A stretch of DNA of 35,944 nt from Iphinoe sp. HA4291-MV1 (GCA_019359415.1 JAHHHH010000023.1:48001-83944), one strand, 5' to 3'; counted from the first letter of the stretch, positions 23,181 to 32,439 are shown. The notes: generated from the letters alone by a model not told the origin. Numbers and translations: made by a program.

Positions 23181-24686
23181 TTAACGGGAAAAGTCAGATC
23201 TCACTTTCGTCCTCAAGTTTTCTACTTTCCAAGCAGCATTCGTCAAGTGTGATTGAATTCCCGCGACACAAGCAATAGTGACAAAAGCAACATAGGTAGC
23301 GGCGATCGCTGTAAAAATCTTCCAGAGTATATTGCTTAGGCGAGATATTGTTGTGCCTGAAACTGCTTGAGATATGTCATCCCTTAAAGGAGGCGTAGCC
23401 GCAGCCCCTGCTAGACGCGGACCTAACAACGTAGCCATTTTCCGCGCAATCTCTTTTGCTTCCATTTTCGGGGGTAAGTGATACCAAGCTTGTGTTTGGG
23501 GATCATAGACCGTGACAGAAGCAATGGAGCGAATATCCTGTGCTACAGCGTACGAGATTGTTGAAGCAGGTAGATTTTCTTTGAGGCTAAACCCAAAGTA
23601 GGGAGTTTCAAAATCGTCATCGTCTGCGATCGTCCGTATACGCCCAACCAAGCTTCGCTTAGTTCCCTGAACGGAGTTCAGGGGAGGCACGGAGTGCCTC
23701 GGGCGTAGGACCGGCGAAGCCATCGCGCTTACAGATGGCTTTGATGGAACAATGACGTGTTTTGGCAAAGCCTTCAAGTCTTCCAAAACCTCTGTTGCTG
23801 AATGATAGCGTGGTTTGGTTGCTCTATGCACCAATTTGCAGAGAATCTGCTCCAGAGATGGGCTGATTAGCTCGGTCAGATATGAGCGCCATACCCAAGC
23901 ATCTTCACCACAATTATGCAGGTCAAATGGCGACATCTGCGTCAGCAAGTGCAAGCAGGTCATACCCAGGCTATAGAGGTCACTGGCAAATACGGCTTTG
24001 CCTCTAATCTGCTCAGGTGCAGCATATTCGGCACTGCCAATCAGGGTTCCGGTTTTTTCCAGAATTCTGTTAGTGGCATACATAGCAGCCCCAAAATCTA
24101 CCAGAACTAGTTGGCGATGGCGATCGCGAAGCGCGCCCAAAGGGCATTCGCTTTTACGACGAATAATGTTGGCAGGTTTGATGTCACGATGAATCACCTG
24201 ATGGTCATGGACAAACTGCAATACAGGCAACAATTCCTGGAGCAACTGCCAGATTTCAGCTTCACTGAATGTACCCTCTTCCACCAATTCCTCTTCCAAA
24301 GTTTCCCCGTCAATCCATTCTTGGACTATATACTGCTGTCCATCCTGCTCAAAGGTATCCAGTAATTGGGGAATCTGGGGATGCTTGCCGAGGAGAGCTA
24401 AACGCAGGAATTCCTGTTTAAATAGTTCAGAGGCTTTCTGGTAATGGTGGACAGCATGGCATTTTGGAAAGAATTGTTTGATCACACAGAGTCCGGATTT
24501 TGGCTGAAACTGTTGAAAATTTTTATCATCAACTGCGATAAAAGTTTTACCAAAGCCACCCTGAGTGAGGGGTTTGAGGATACGGTAGCGGTCATTTAAC
24601 AGCAAATTATACTGATCGAGGGAGAGAATGCTACCATCCTCCAGAGGTTGTGAGGATTTGTAGGTGGAAGGAAGACTGTCGCACAT
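23181..24686 (-). CDS. Membrane-anchored Ser/Thr protein kinase in the kdp cluster
   Basis: A Hanks-type kinase of 501 residues. The glycine loop is TQGGFGKTF (about 41-49), the VIK lysine is K70, the catalytic loop is HRDIKPANII (166-175), the magnesium motif is DFG (197-199), and APEQ follows at about 223. The kinase domain ends near 310. A linker of about 130 residues leads to a membrane helix at about 450-472 and a short tail. Between the catalytic loop and DFG there are about 12 extra residues (ECPLGALRDRHR) encoded by a GC-rich palindromic repeat; the linker also holds repeat-encoded sequence. It lies between kdpC (130 bp) and a small membrane protein (3 bp), so it is probably part of the kdp transcription unit and a candidate to phosphorylate Kdp proteins. 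Confidence 0.9.
   Translation of the reverse strand: MCDSLPSTYKSSQPLEDGSILSLDQYNLLLNDRYRILKPLTQGGFGKTFIAVDDKNFQQFQPKSGLCVIKQFFPKCHAVHHYQKASELFKQEFLRLALLGKHPQIPQLLDTFEQDGQQYIVQEWIDGETLEEELVEEGTFSEAEIWQLLQELLPVLQFVHDHQVIHRDIKPANIIRRKSECPLGALRDRHRQLVLVDFGAAMYATNRILEKTGTLIGSAEYAAPEQIRGKAVFASDLYSLGMTCLHLLTQMSPFDLHNCGEDAWVWRSYLTELISPSLEQILCKLVHRATKPRYHSATEVLEDLKALPKHVIVPSKPSVSAMASPVLRPRHSVPPLNSVQGTKRSLVGRIRTIADDDDFETPYFGFSLKENLPASTISYAVAQDIRSIASVTVYDPQTQAWYHLPPKMEAKEIARKMATLLGPRLAGAAATPPLRDDISQAVSGTTISRLSNILWKIFTAIAATYVAFVTIACVAGIQSHLTNAAWKVENLRTKVRSDFSR
23665..23699. repeat. Twin GGA-loop hairpins inside the kinase gene
   Basis: CCCTGAAC-GGA-GTTCAGGG (23665-23683) is followed one base later by AGGCAC-GGA-GTGCCT (23685-23699). 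Both stems are perfect. They lie in frame within the linker-coding part of the kinase gene and look like a dispersed palindromic repeat that has entered the gene. Confidence 0.7.
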
Positions 24687-24748
24687 AAAAGGAGTCGTAG
24701 AGACATTCTGTTGTGGAAAGGATAAAAGATAAAGGATGAAGAAGGTAA

Positions 24749-24780
24749 AAAATAGAGAAAATAGCTGTTTTCTCTATTTT
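24749..24780 (-). terminator. AT-rich hairpin between kdpC and the kinase gene
   Basis: AAAATAGAGAAAA (24749-24761) pairs exactly with TTTTCTCTATTTT (24768-24780) across a 6-base loop. On the minus strand it comes after kdpC and runs into further T residues, so it may be a weak intrinsic terminator or attenuator. It would set kinase, small protein and kdpD at a lower level than kdpABFC. Confidence 0.5.
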
Positions 24781-24816
24781 CCATTTTTTAATTTCCCTAT
24801 TTCTCCATCTTTCTCG

Positions 24817-25461
24817 CTAACTGGCAGGTTTTGATGCATCCAAAGCAAGATTTAGCTTTAGGACATTGACTCCAGGTTCACCAAAAATACCCAGAAAACG
24901 ACCATCAGTGTTTTGAGCAATTAAGGTTTCTAACTGACTGGGCTGAAGTCCTCGCACCTTTGCCACTCTTGTAATTTGCGCTCTAGCAGCTTCAAGGGAG
25001 ATATGGGGGTCAAGGCTGGAACCAGAGGTGTAGACTAAATCGGCAGTAGGTTGCACGCCTGCGCCCTTCAAACGATTGAGGTCACCTTCGATTTGTTTTT
25101 TGGGGTCGAGGTCATTTTTCCCTTTGATGCGCTCAATTAATGCTAGATTGCTAGGAGCCAAATTGCTAGCACCAGATACTCCAGTTTTGAGAACTCCAGC
25201 TTCATCTTTTTTTGGATTTGCTATACTGTAGCTAGTAGTACTGGGGCGGCTGTTGAAATAGCGTTCTGATGTAAAGGGTTGACCAATCAACGCAGAACCG
25301 GCAACATTACCCTGTGTATTTTTTATCAGACTGCCGTTTGCCTGAGATGGAAACACAATCTGCCCGAAAGCAATCATCACGAAAGGGTAGATGATAGCTG
25401 TTATGACCCAGAGTACGACAGTAGAACGAATCGCTCTACCGGCTTCTCGTGCAAAACTCAT
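24817..25461 (-). CDS. kdpC: Potassium-transporting ATPase subunit KdpC
   Basis: KdpC is the single-helix subunit that raises ATP affinity of KdpB. The 214-residue protein has an N-terminal helix (STVVLWVITAIIYPFVMIAF) and family motifs IVFPSQANGSLI, SALIGQPFTSERYFNSRPS, VYTSGSSLDPHISLEAARAQ (the STGSGLDPHIS equivalent) and RFLGIFGEPGVNVLKLNLAL. Its ATG follows the stop of the KdpF-like gene with no gap, so it is coupled in translation. Length matches cyanobacterial homologues. Confidence 0.96.
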   Translation of the reverse strand: MSFAREAGRAIRSTVVLWVITAIIYPFVMIAFGQIVFPSQANGSLIKNTQGNVAGSALIGQPFTSERYFNSRPSTTSYSIANPKKDEAGVLKTGVSGASNLAPSNLALIERIKGKNDLDPKKQIEGDLNRLKGAGVQPTADLVYTSGSSLDPHISLEAARAQITRVAKVRGLQPSQLETLIAQNTDGRFLGIFGEPGVNVLKLNLALDASKPAS

Positions 25462-25743
25462 TTAGAATCTCTCCGGTACAAACATCACAAAAAACAGATA
25501 GACAGAAAGACCAACTGTGACGAGTCCTAACAGTCCCAATGCCCAAGCTTGGGTTCGGGAAAACGTTTCATTCGTGGCAGCGTAAACTACAGGTGCAACC
25601 ACTAGGTTGAAACACATTCCTAGGAACAGATACAATGGCAACTTCTGCCTGCGCCACTGCGACCAAATTCCAGTCACTGCTTCTATTGCAGAAACTGAAA
25701 CTTGAGGTGAGAGGATTATGTGTCGTATGTGAATAGGTTTCAT
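25462..25743 (-). CDS. KdpF-like subunit with N-terminal extension (cyanobacterial KdpG)
   Basis: A 93-residue membrane protein. The C-terminal 25 residues (GLLGLVTVGLSVYLFFVMFV, then PERF) correspond to KdpF, the 29-residue stabilising subunit of E. coli, which ends in the same PERF. In front of it lies an extra membrane segment (LPLYLFLGMCFNLVVAPVVY) and a soluble N-terminus of about 30 residues. In Anabaena the gene in this place has been called kdpG. It directly precedes kdpC with no spacing. Confidence 0.8.
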   Translation of the reverse strand: MKPIHIRHIILSPQVSVSAIEAVTGIWSQWRRQKLPLYLFLGMCFNLVVAPVVYAATNETFSRTQAWALGLLGLVTVGLSVYLFFVMFVPERF

Positions 25744-25806
25744 AGCAGTTGTTAGTCCTTAACCGTTAGTAGTTCGTAAGGTATCGCCTATCAATTAAGA
25801 TTGAAA

Positions 25807-27960
25807 TCAAGACAAAGGCAGGATGATATCAATCAGTTTGATAGCAATGAACGGAGCAATAATGCCGCCTACGCCATAGAGCAAGATATTGCGTCTGAGC
25901 AGCTGATCCGCCGTTAGGGGACGGAACTTCACCCCTTTCAGAGCTAGGGGAATGAGTGCTGGAATAATGAGGGCGTTGTAGATGAGCGCCGAGAGGATGG
26001 CGGATTGTGCACTTTTTAGACCCATAATATTGAGTGCGCCAATTCCAGCAGCTGCAAAAATAGTGGGAATAATGGCGAAATACTTAGCGATATCGTTGGC
26101 AACAGAGAATGTTGTCAATGCCCCACGGGTAATAAGCAACTGTTTCCCAATTGTTACTAAGTCAATCAGCTTAGTGGGGTCAGAATCCAAATCCACCATA
26201 TTGGCAGCTTCTTTAGCAGCTTGTGTCCCAGAGTTCATCGCCAAACCTACATTTGCTTGAGCTAGTGCAGGTGCATCGTTGGTACCATCCCCAGTCATAG
26301 CTACCAACTTGCCTTCAGCCTGTTCGGAGCGAATCACCTCAATCTTGTCTTCTGGGGTCGCTTCAGCAATGAAATCATCTACACCCGCTTCTTGTGCAAT
26401 CACAGAAGCTGTAATCCGGTTGTCACCTGTGAGCATGATGGTTTTCACCCCCATGCGGCGGAGTTGGTCAAACCGTTCCCGCAAACCTGGTTTGACAATA
26501 TCCTTAAGGTAGATAACGCCATAGAGGTCGTTGTCAAAGCAGACGGCTAACGGTGTCCCTCCTAACCGGGAAACTCGCTCATAAGCTGCGTCTAACTCAC
26601 TAGGTACTCTGCCGTTACGGGAACGGACAAACCCTTTAATTGCATCCACTGCGCCCTTACGGACTTGTTTGCCATCAGGTAGATCAGTACCGCTCATGCG
26701 GGTTTTGGCGGAAAATTCGACACCTTCTGCTTGACTGGTGTCGAAATCTACTCCAACTCGGTGCTTTTCTGCCAGTCCCACGATTGACTTGCCCTCTGGT
26801 GTATCATCAAACACACTAGCAGCCAAGGAAACTCGTGCCACATCTTCGACTAAATGACCATTCAGAGGAATAAACTCATCAGCCATGCGGTTACCCCAGG
26901 TGATGGTGCCTGTTTTATCCAGCACCAGGGAATTGATGTCGCCGCAGGCTTCTACCGCTCGTCCAGAAGTGGCAATCACATTAAATTGAGCAACTCTGTC
27001 CATCCCAGCGATACCAATGGCGCTGAGCAAACCGCCTATTGTGGTGGGAATCAACGCCACCAGCAGCGAAATCAGGATGGCAATACTGGCACCAGTGCGT
27101 AAATCGTTCCCCGCCTCTGCTCCGTAGACAGTGCTGATAAAGTTGGCGATGTAGCCAGCAAACGGTGGAATTGTAGATACCACAATCAAGAATACCTGCG
27201 TCAGCACTGCTAGCAGTACTGTCAAAGCTATCTCGTTAGGAGTTTTACTACGCTCTGCTCCTTCCACCAAGGAAATCATACGATCAATAAAGCCCTGACC
27301 AGGATCAGCAGTAATGCGAATGGTCAACTCGTCGGACAACAACCGTGTCCCTCCCGTCACCGAACTGGCAATATCTGTGCCGGGTTGCTTCAGAACAGGG
27401 GCAGATTCCCCAGTAATCGCCGACTCATCTACTGAACCAATGCCTTGAGTTATTTCCCCATCAGCAGGAATCATGTCACCTGCAACGACCTTAACAATGT
27501 CACCCCGTCGCAGTTGTGTAGAATTAATTTCCTCAACGGAACCATCAGTTTTAATTTTACGAGCAATGATATCTGAGCGCGTTGCTCTTAGCGAATCTGC
27601 CTGTGCTTTGCCACGTCCTTCAGCGACAGCTTCTGCAAAGTTGGCAAACAGGAGTGTGAAAAAGAGAATTAGGGTAATTAACCCGTTTAACAGACGTTGC
27701 CCGTTAACGTCTGCCTGTATCGTGCCAAATAAGTTGGGGTCAAGAGTGACTAGGAAAGTGACAATTGTCCCCACCCAGACGACAAACATCACTGGGTTTC
27801 TCACGACAATCCGTGGGTTGAGCTTGACAAATGCCTCTTTAATCGCTCTTTGGTACAGTCCCCGCATATCTGCTTTAGGGGTATGCTTGCGCGAATCACG
27901 GGTTCCAGATGGCACACGGGGCGGACGGGAAGAAGAGGATGGGTCAGTAGTGGTTCGCAT
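25807..27960 (-). CDS. kdpB: Potassium-transporting ATPase catalytic subunit KdpB
   Basis: The P-type ATPase that powers K+ uptake. All landmarks are present in the 717 residues: the phosphorylation site D348 in [13 protein letters not shown], the actuator motif TGES (183-186) in [14 protein letters not shown] in [12 protein letters not shown], and [13 protein letters not shown]. Ser186 in TGESAPV corresponds to the E. coli KdpB serine (S162) reported as an inhibitory phosphorylation site. The N-terminus has a Ser/Pro/Arg-rich extension of about 30 residues. It lies 161 bp after kdpA; the gap holds heptamer repeats. Confidence 0.97.
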   Translation of the reverse strand: MRTTTDPSSSSRPPRVPSGTRDSRKHTPKADMRGLYQRAIKEAFVKLNPRIVVRNPVMFVVWVGTIVTFLVTLDPNLFGTIQADVNGQRLLNGLITLILFFTLLFANFAEAVAEGRGKAQADSLRATRSDIIARKIKTDGSVEEINSTQLRRGDIVKVVAGDMIPADGEITQGIGSVDESAITGESAPVLKQPGTDIASSVTGGTRLLSDELTIRITADPGQGFIDRMISLVEGAERSKTPNEIALTVLLAVLTQVFLIVVSTIPPFAGYIANFISTVYGAEAGNDLRTGASIAILISLLVALIPTTIGGLLSAIGIAGMDRVAQFNVIATSGRAVEACGDINSLVLDKTGTITWGNRMADEFIPLNGHLVEDVARVSLAASVFDDTPEGKSIVGLAEKHRVGVDFDTSQAEGVEFSAKTRMSGTDLPDGKQVRKGAVDAIKGFVRSRNGRVPSELDAAYERVSRLGGTPLAVCFDNDLYGVIYLKDIVKPGLRERFDQLRRMGVKTIMLTGDNRITASVIAQEAGVDDFIAEATPEDKIEVIRSEQAEGKLVAMTGDGTNDAPALAQANVGLAMNSGTQAAKEAANMVDLDSDPTKLIDLVTIGKQLLITRGALTTFSVANDIAKYFAIIPTIFAAAGIGALNIMGLKSAQSAILSALIYNALIIPALIPLALKGVKFRPLTADQLLRRNILLYGVGGIIAPFIAIKLIDIILPLS

Positions 27961-27966
27961 ATATTA

Positions 27967-28030
27967 ATAAGTTATCAGTTATCTCAGTTATCAAGTATCA
28001 AGTATCAGGTATCAAGTATTAGTTATCAGT
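27967..28030. repeat. Heptamer-type short tandem repeats between kdpA and kdpB
   Basis: Alternating AGTTATC, AAGTATC and AGGTATC units fill this segment. Such STRRs are typical of heterocystous cyanobacteria and often sit in operon gaps. The rest of the gap up to 28121 contains no gene. Confidence 0.65.
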
Positions 28031-28121
28031 TTTGCTGTTTACTGATAACCTTCCGGGTTCGCCAGTTACCTCTGTCGGGAAACCCTCCTGCAGTACTGGT
28101 CTCACTGTTCACTGATGACTG

Positions 28122-29867
28122 TTAACCAATGCCTTTAGCAATCTGGAAGGCTTCACCGATTGGTCCCAATGCTAGCACTGGGAAGAAGGTGAGTGCGCCC
28201 AAGATTAAAATCACACCTGCGGTTACGCCTGTAAACAGTCCGGTATCGGTGCGTAATGTACCAGTTGTAAAGGGAACTGATTGCTTGCGGGACATACTAT
28301 CGGAAAGTAACAGCAGACCTATGATTGGGATATAACGTCCTGCCAGGAGACTAAAGCAAGCGCTCAGGTTCCACCACAGGGCGGTAGTGGTCGTTTTTGC
28401 ACCAGTGGCGATCGCCAACGGAGATGGTTGTGAATCACCCAAGCCTTCAAACCCAGAGCCGTTGTTGGCAGCAGCTGAGGCGTATTCGTAGATAACCTGA
28501 GCAAAGCCATGGAAACCAGGATTGCTGATTCCTGACAATTGCTCGGGGAATGCTAGGGTAATTCCCGCTGGAATCAGAATGGCTATTGGGTGAACCAGCA
28601 GAATTAGGAAACTGGCAAGCACCACCTCACGCTTTTCAATCTTGCGTCCCAAAAATTCTGGTGTGCGTCCCACCATTAAACCTGTGACAAAAACCGCCAG
28701 GATTAAGTAAGCAAACAGATAAGCCGTTCCCGTACCCTGTCCGCCAAAGACAATCTGAAGAAACATATTGGAAAGTGTGACGAAACCACCATTGGGCATA
28801 AACGAATCATGCATGCTATTAACAGCTCCACACATACTGGCAGTGGTGATTGCGGCGTACAGAGCAGATTGCGCCCAACCAAATCGGACTTCTTTACCCT
28901 CTAAGTTTGGCTGCTGACTTCCCAAAAGCGCGTTCACAGCAGGATTACCGTTGTATTCACCAATTGCTGTGATAATGACAAAACCCAGCAGGATGGTAAG
29001 CGGGATGCAGTAGACTAACCAGGCTTGCTTGATGTTGTTGGCAAAAATGCCATAGGTGTAAATCAGCGAGGTGGGTATCGAGAGGATTGCTACAAGCTGA
29101 ATGAAATTGGTTAAGCCATTTGGGTTTTCAAATGGATGTGCTGAGTTGATGGCGAAAAAGCCGCCGCCATTCTCCCCTAGTTCCTTGATGATTTCAAAAT
29201 GAGCTACTGGACCACGGGCGATCGCTTGACTTATGGTAGGGTCTTCTAGAGTAGGAACCACCACTAGACCCGCTAGTGTCTCCGGAACACCAGCCGCCAT
29301 GAGAATGATTGCCCCCACAATGCTGATAGGCAGCAAAACTCGCGTGATGGCGCGAATCAGGTCTACGTAGAAGTTGCCCAACACTCTACCCGTCAACCCC
29401 CGAATGAAAGCAATTCCTACCGCCAATCCTGTTGCAGCTGAGGTGAACATGTGATACCCTAGTCCCCACATTTGGCTGCCATAGCTCATGTAGGTTTCAC
29501 CAGAATAGTGCTGCTGGTTGGTATTGGTGATAAAGGAAATGGTGGTGTGCAGTGCTGTGTCCCAGGTTGGGCTTCCCACTTTGGTTGGATTGAGGGGTAG
29601 CCATCCCTGATTCATAATGATGAAGAAGATGAGCAACCCCATGACTACATTGCTGTACACAATTGCCCGCGCATACTGCCAGCCTGTCATGTCTTCTCTA
29701 GCGGAAACGCCAATTAGGGAGTAAAGCAGTCGCTCAATTGGGTTCAAAATTGGATCGAGAAAAGTCTGCTGCTCCTGAAAGACACGCGCCATGTATCGCC
29801 CAAAAAAGGGAGTAATCGCTACTACAATCAGTAGCGTTAATGCAATTTGAATCCATCCTTGTAGCAT
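28122..29867 (-). CDS. kdpA: Potassium-transporting ATPase pore subunit KdpA (canonical copy)
   Basis: The K+-binding pore subunit, 581 residues, about ten helices. All four filter loops have family residues: [14 protein letters not shown] (111-124), [20 protein letters not shown] (231-250), [14 protein letters not shown] (343-356) and ANNGSGFEG (467-475). It starts the kdpA-B-F/G-C series and is divergent from the sensor kinase gene at 30335. It has 15 extra residues near 478-495 ([14 protein letters not shown]) compared with the second copy. Being next to kdpB, it is the copy expected in the working pump, made under K+ limitation. Confidence 0.97.
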   Translation of the reverse strand: MLQGWIQIALTLLIVVAITPFFGRYMARVFQEQQTFLDPILNPIERLLYSLIGVSAREDMTGWQYARAIVYSNVVMGLLIFFIIMNQGWLPLNPTKVGSPTWDTALHTTISFITNTNQQHYSGETYMSYGSQMWGLGYHMFTSAATGLAVGIAFIRGLTGRVLGNFYVDLIRAITRVLLPISIVGAIILMAAGVPETLAGLVVVPTLEDPTISQAIARGPVAHFEIIKELGENGGGFFAINSAHPFENPNGLTNFIQLVAILSIPTSLIYTYGIFANNIKQAWLVYCIPLTILLGFVIITAIGEYNGNPAVNALLGSQQPNLEGKEVRFGWAQSALYAAITTASMCGAVNSMHDSFMPNGGFVTLSNMFLQIVFGGQGTGTAYLFAYLILAVFVTGLMVGRTPEFLGRKIEKREVVLASFLILLVHPIAILIPAGITLAFPEQLSGISNPGFHGFAQVIYEYASAAANNGSGFEGLGDSQPSPLAIATGAKTTTTALWWNLSACFSLLAGRYIPIIGLLLLSDSMSRKQSVPFTTGTLRTDTGLFTGVTAGVILILGALTFFPVLALGPIGEAFQIAKGIG

Positions 29868-30334
29868 GAGTTAATTGAACTCCGACATCAGTAAACTTGA
29901 GATTCTAAATCAGATAGCCTGCTGTCATGAATCCAAAAATGAAAAATCTATCGGCATCCCTGAGCACGAATAGTTGATGAACTGTTCTGGAACTAGGAGC
30001 AGACTTAAAAATAAAGCTATGGAGCCGCTCAACTTTGGTAGACATAGACTCTAATCATCTTCCATTGAGCGCTTATTCAGGAAATTCTTTACTCACTCAT
30101 AATCACGCTTCCGCCCTATATTCAGGCACCTTTTCATTCAATCATGAAGCTTTTGTTAAAAGAAAACAAGACATAGATTGAATTTTATTACCTTAGTATG
30201 TAGTGAGATATATTTCTTCGGAATATGAGCGTTTATTTTATCTAAACGATATATATATACTTCTAAATATAGATATATTTTATTGTAAAATAAACAACTA
30301 TTTTTAGTTACAAAAAGCCGGAAAGTAGAGGGAT
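29868..30334. promoter_or_regulatory. Divergent control region between kdpA and the sensor kinase
   Basis: This 467-bp gap must hold the promoters of the leftward kdp genes and the rightward kinase-regulator pair. Near the kinase gene, GTTTATTTTA (30231-30240) and its exact complement TAAAATAAAC (30286-30295) enclose an alternating AT tract (ATATATATA). This could be an operator pair, a hairpin leader or an easily melted promoter. No small gene is seen. Confidence 0.5.
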
Positions 30335-31525
30335 TTGTTAGTTTTGAGAAATAAATTACCTACTCACATGTTCATTCTCCAGATGTTGCCTCTCAAACTT
30401 GTCACCCATAAAAGCGCTCGGCGTTTGAGTACATTCTGGTTGATTGTAGGATTTTTTACAGTTGTAGTGCTGTTAGAATTTTCCACTCCACCAGACTACG
30501 TGTTTGGTTACCTTTATATCGGTCCAATTTTGCTAGCAAATCCTCGTCTGAGTCGAGTTGCAACGGTGCAAGTCACTGTATTTGCCTGTGTTCTAACAAT
30601 TCTGAATGTCTTTGTTCCAGGTATCTACTTTGTTAGGGCTTCTACAATTGCTAGCCGGTTGATTGCTATCATAGCAATGGTTGTGACAGGTTTTCTTTGC
30701 GATCGCAACCGTATATATCAAGAAGTCCTCTTGCAACAGGCGGCAAAGCTTCACGCACACCAGAAGGTAGCTAGCGTACGCGAAGACTTTGCCTCTACCC
30801 TGACTCATGACTTAAAAACTCCTCTGTTAGGGGCAATTGAAACCTTACAAGCTTTTCAAAGAGAAAATTTTGGTCCTGTTGTTCCTGCCCAGAAAAAAGT
30901 TTTAGCAACCATGATTAAGAGCCACCAGACTAGTTTGCAAATGGTAGAAACGCTATTGGATGTCTATCGCAACGATATGGAAGGGTTGAAGCTGCAATTA
31001 GCACCTGTTAACCTCGTTGAAATTGCTGAAGAAGTCGCAGGTGCATTGACTGAACTAGCGTCCAGTCGCCGCGTCTACATTTCCTTCAACCACGGTGAGT
31101 CAGACTTTCGCAAGTTCCTCTGGGTTTATGGTGATGCTTTCCAACTGCAACGAGTCTTTGCCAATCTCCTGACTAATGCTATTAACCATTCTCTTCGGGG
31201 TGGTAAAGTGGAAGTTGTGTTGGAGTCAGGTTCCTCTTATCAAACTGCCAAAGTCATGGACAGCGGAGCAGGTATGACGCCAGAAGAACTGCCATACTTG
31301 TTTGAGCGATTTTATCAAGGACATAGCGATCGCCAAGCGAAAGGTTCTGGACTGGGACTTTATCTATCTCGTCAAATTATTGAAGCGCATGGCGGTATAA
31401 TTTGGGCAGAGAATAGACAACCTGCTCCCGATGCTGCATCTGATGCCTTCAGTGGAGCTGTCTTTGGGTTCAAACTACCCGTTTACCCATTTAAAACACC
31501 CCTCCCTTTACCAGATGCCTGCTAG
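30335..31525 (+). CDS. Membrane-bound sensor histidine kinase
   Basis: A 396-residue kinase. The sensor part is about four helices between residues 30 and 122 (STFWLIVGFFTVVVLLEF, YVFGYLYIGPILLANPRL). The H-box is FASTLTHDLKTPLLGAI with His158. The ATPase domain has the N-box FANLLTNAINHS (N277 and N281), G1 DSGAGM and G2 GSGLGLYLSRQII. It has no PAS or HAMP domain. The frame begins at TTG 30335, preceded by AGAGGGA; ATG at 30368 or 30383 would remove only 11-16 residues. It overlaps the response regulator by 11 bp and diverges from kdpA. As the local KdpD lacks a kinase, this pair may control kdp. Confidence 0.92.
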   Translation: MLVLRNKLPTHMFILQMLPLKLVTHKSARRLSTFWLIVGFFTVVVLLEFSTPPDYVFGYLYIGPILLANPRLSRVATVQVTVFACVLTILNVFVPGIYFVRASTIASRLIAIIAMVVTGFLCDRNRIYQEVLLQQAAKLHAHQKVASVREDFASTLTHDLKTPLLGAIETLQAFQRENFGPVVPAQKKVLATMIKSHQTSLQMVETLLDVYRNDMEGLKLQLAPVNLVEIAEEVAGALTELASSRRVYISFNHGESDFRKFLWVYGDAFQLQRVFANLLTNAINHSLRGGKVEVVLESGSSYQTAKVMDSGAGMTPEELPYLFERFYQGHSDRQAKGSGLGLYLSRQIIEAHGGIIWAENRQPAPDAASDAFSGAVFGFKLPVYPFKTPLPLPDAC

Positions 31526-32204
31526 TAATCTAAAAATTCTCTTAGTTGAGGATGACGAGCTATTCCGCTTGGGATTGCGTGTACGCTTACAACAAGAACC
31601 TGGGTTAGAGATACTCGCAGAGGCGGAAGATGGAGAAACTGCGGTGGAGTTAGTCAACCATCATCAGCTTGATGTTGTGCTGTTAGATGTGGGTTTGCCG
31701 GGAATCGGGGGGATTGAGGCATGTCGTCAAATTAAACAACAACATCCCAGTTTACCAGTATTAGTTTTAACTTCTCACTCCCAAAACTCTCTGATTGCGC
31801 GATTAATTGAAGTAGGCGCTCAAGGTTATTGCCTCAAAGGAATTGCGTCTGAAAAATTGGTTTTGGCACTCCGTTCTGTTGCTGCTGGTGCATCCTGGTG
31901 GGATGAAACTGCTACAAAAGAAATTCGTTCCACCTTTGCCGTCAATTCCACTTTACCTGAGGGTGCAACTCACTCCACACAACACTCTAATTCTCTCACC
32001 CAACGGGAACAGGAAATTCTATCACTGCTGGCTAGTGGCAAAACCAATCAACAAATCGCACAGACGCTCTACATTACACCTGGAACCGTCAGGGTTCATG
32101 TCCATGCGATTTTGCATAAGTTGGGAGTTAGCGATCGCACTCAAGCTGTGATTGTTGCTATCAAAAAGCAGTTGATTAAAAGCGACTTGATTTTAGAAGA
32201 ATGA
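31515..32204 (+). CDS. NarL/FixJ-type response regulator
   Basis: A 229-residue regulator. The receiver domain starts KILLVEDDELFRLGL (acidic D13, D14), has the phospho-acceptor D58 in DVVLLDVGLPG and K108 in GYCLKGIASE. After a linker comes a LuxR-type HTH (SLTQREQEILSLLASGKTNQ, QIAQTLYITPGTVRVHVHAI). I chose ATG 31515, which gives a normal N-terminus and an 11-bp overlap with the kinase; the longer frame from 31431 adds 28 residues read from the kinase gene. It is not of the OmpR/KdpE class usually linked to kdp. Phosphotransfer from the overlapping kinase is expected. Confidence 0.93.
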   Translation: MPASNLKILLVEDDELFRLGLRVRLQQEPGLEILAEAEDGETAVELVNHHQLDVVLLDVGLPGIGGIEACRQIKQQHPSLPVLVLTSHSQNSLIARLIEVGAQGYCLKGIASEKLVLALRSVAAGASWWDETATKEIRSTFAVNSTLPEGATHSTQHSNSLTQREQEILSLLASGKTNQQIAQTLYITPGTVRVHVHAILHKLGVSDRTQAVIVAIKKQLIKSDLILEE

Positions 32205-32272
32205 ATGGCTTCACCTCCAGGCTCATCCTGCCAATAGGCAAGCAAAGCAGACGCATCCAAAACCACCGTCAT
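32141..32272 (-). pseudogene. VapC toxin remnant (PIN-domain N-terminus)
   Basis: A 43-residue frame opposite the end of the response regulator. Its first 22 residues (MTVVLDASALLAYWQDEPGG) are a clear PIN-domain start with the first catalytic Asp in VLDASALLAY. After GGEA the similarity ends and the frame reads antisense to the regulator gene. ATG overlaps the antitoxin stop (ATGA), as in intact vapBC pairs. It is a stump left by a deletion that fused the locus to the regulator's 3' end. Confidence 0.65.
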
Positions 32273-32439
32273 GCGCCCACTTTCCGCTTGGCTTCCTCGC
32301 GTCGTTGTGCTATCAACTCAAACGGATCACCCCTGCTTCTCGTTGCCGAGCCTTTCCTGGTGATCGACGTAGGAGACGTTGCCAACGGGAGATCAGTCGC
32401 CTGCCTTCGGGTTACCCTCAAAGCAGCACGCTGACTCAT
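32269..32439 (-). pseudogene. VapB-like antitoxin remnant
   Basis: A 56-residue frame ending DPFELIAQRREEAKRKVGA, which resembles the C-terminus of AbrB-type VapB antitoxins (…DELIAERREEARRE). It begins MSQRAALRVTRR, but the middle (QATDLPLATSPTSI) is encoded by a GC-rich repeat containing GGAGACGTTGCCAACGGGAG, so the DNA-binding fold is broken. It lies directly before the truncated vapC. The frame extends upstream to 32643, antisense to nothing recognisable and overlapping the GST gene, so I do not support the longer version. Confidence 0.5.

Noticed and set aside
27473..27967. 164-residue plus-strand frame opposite the start of kdpB
   Set aside because: It is antisense to strongly conserved kdpB coding sequence and has no homology features.
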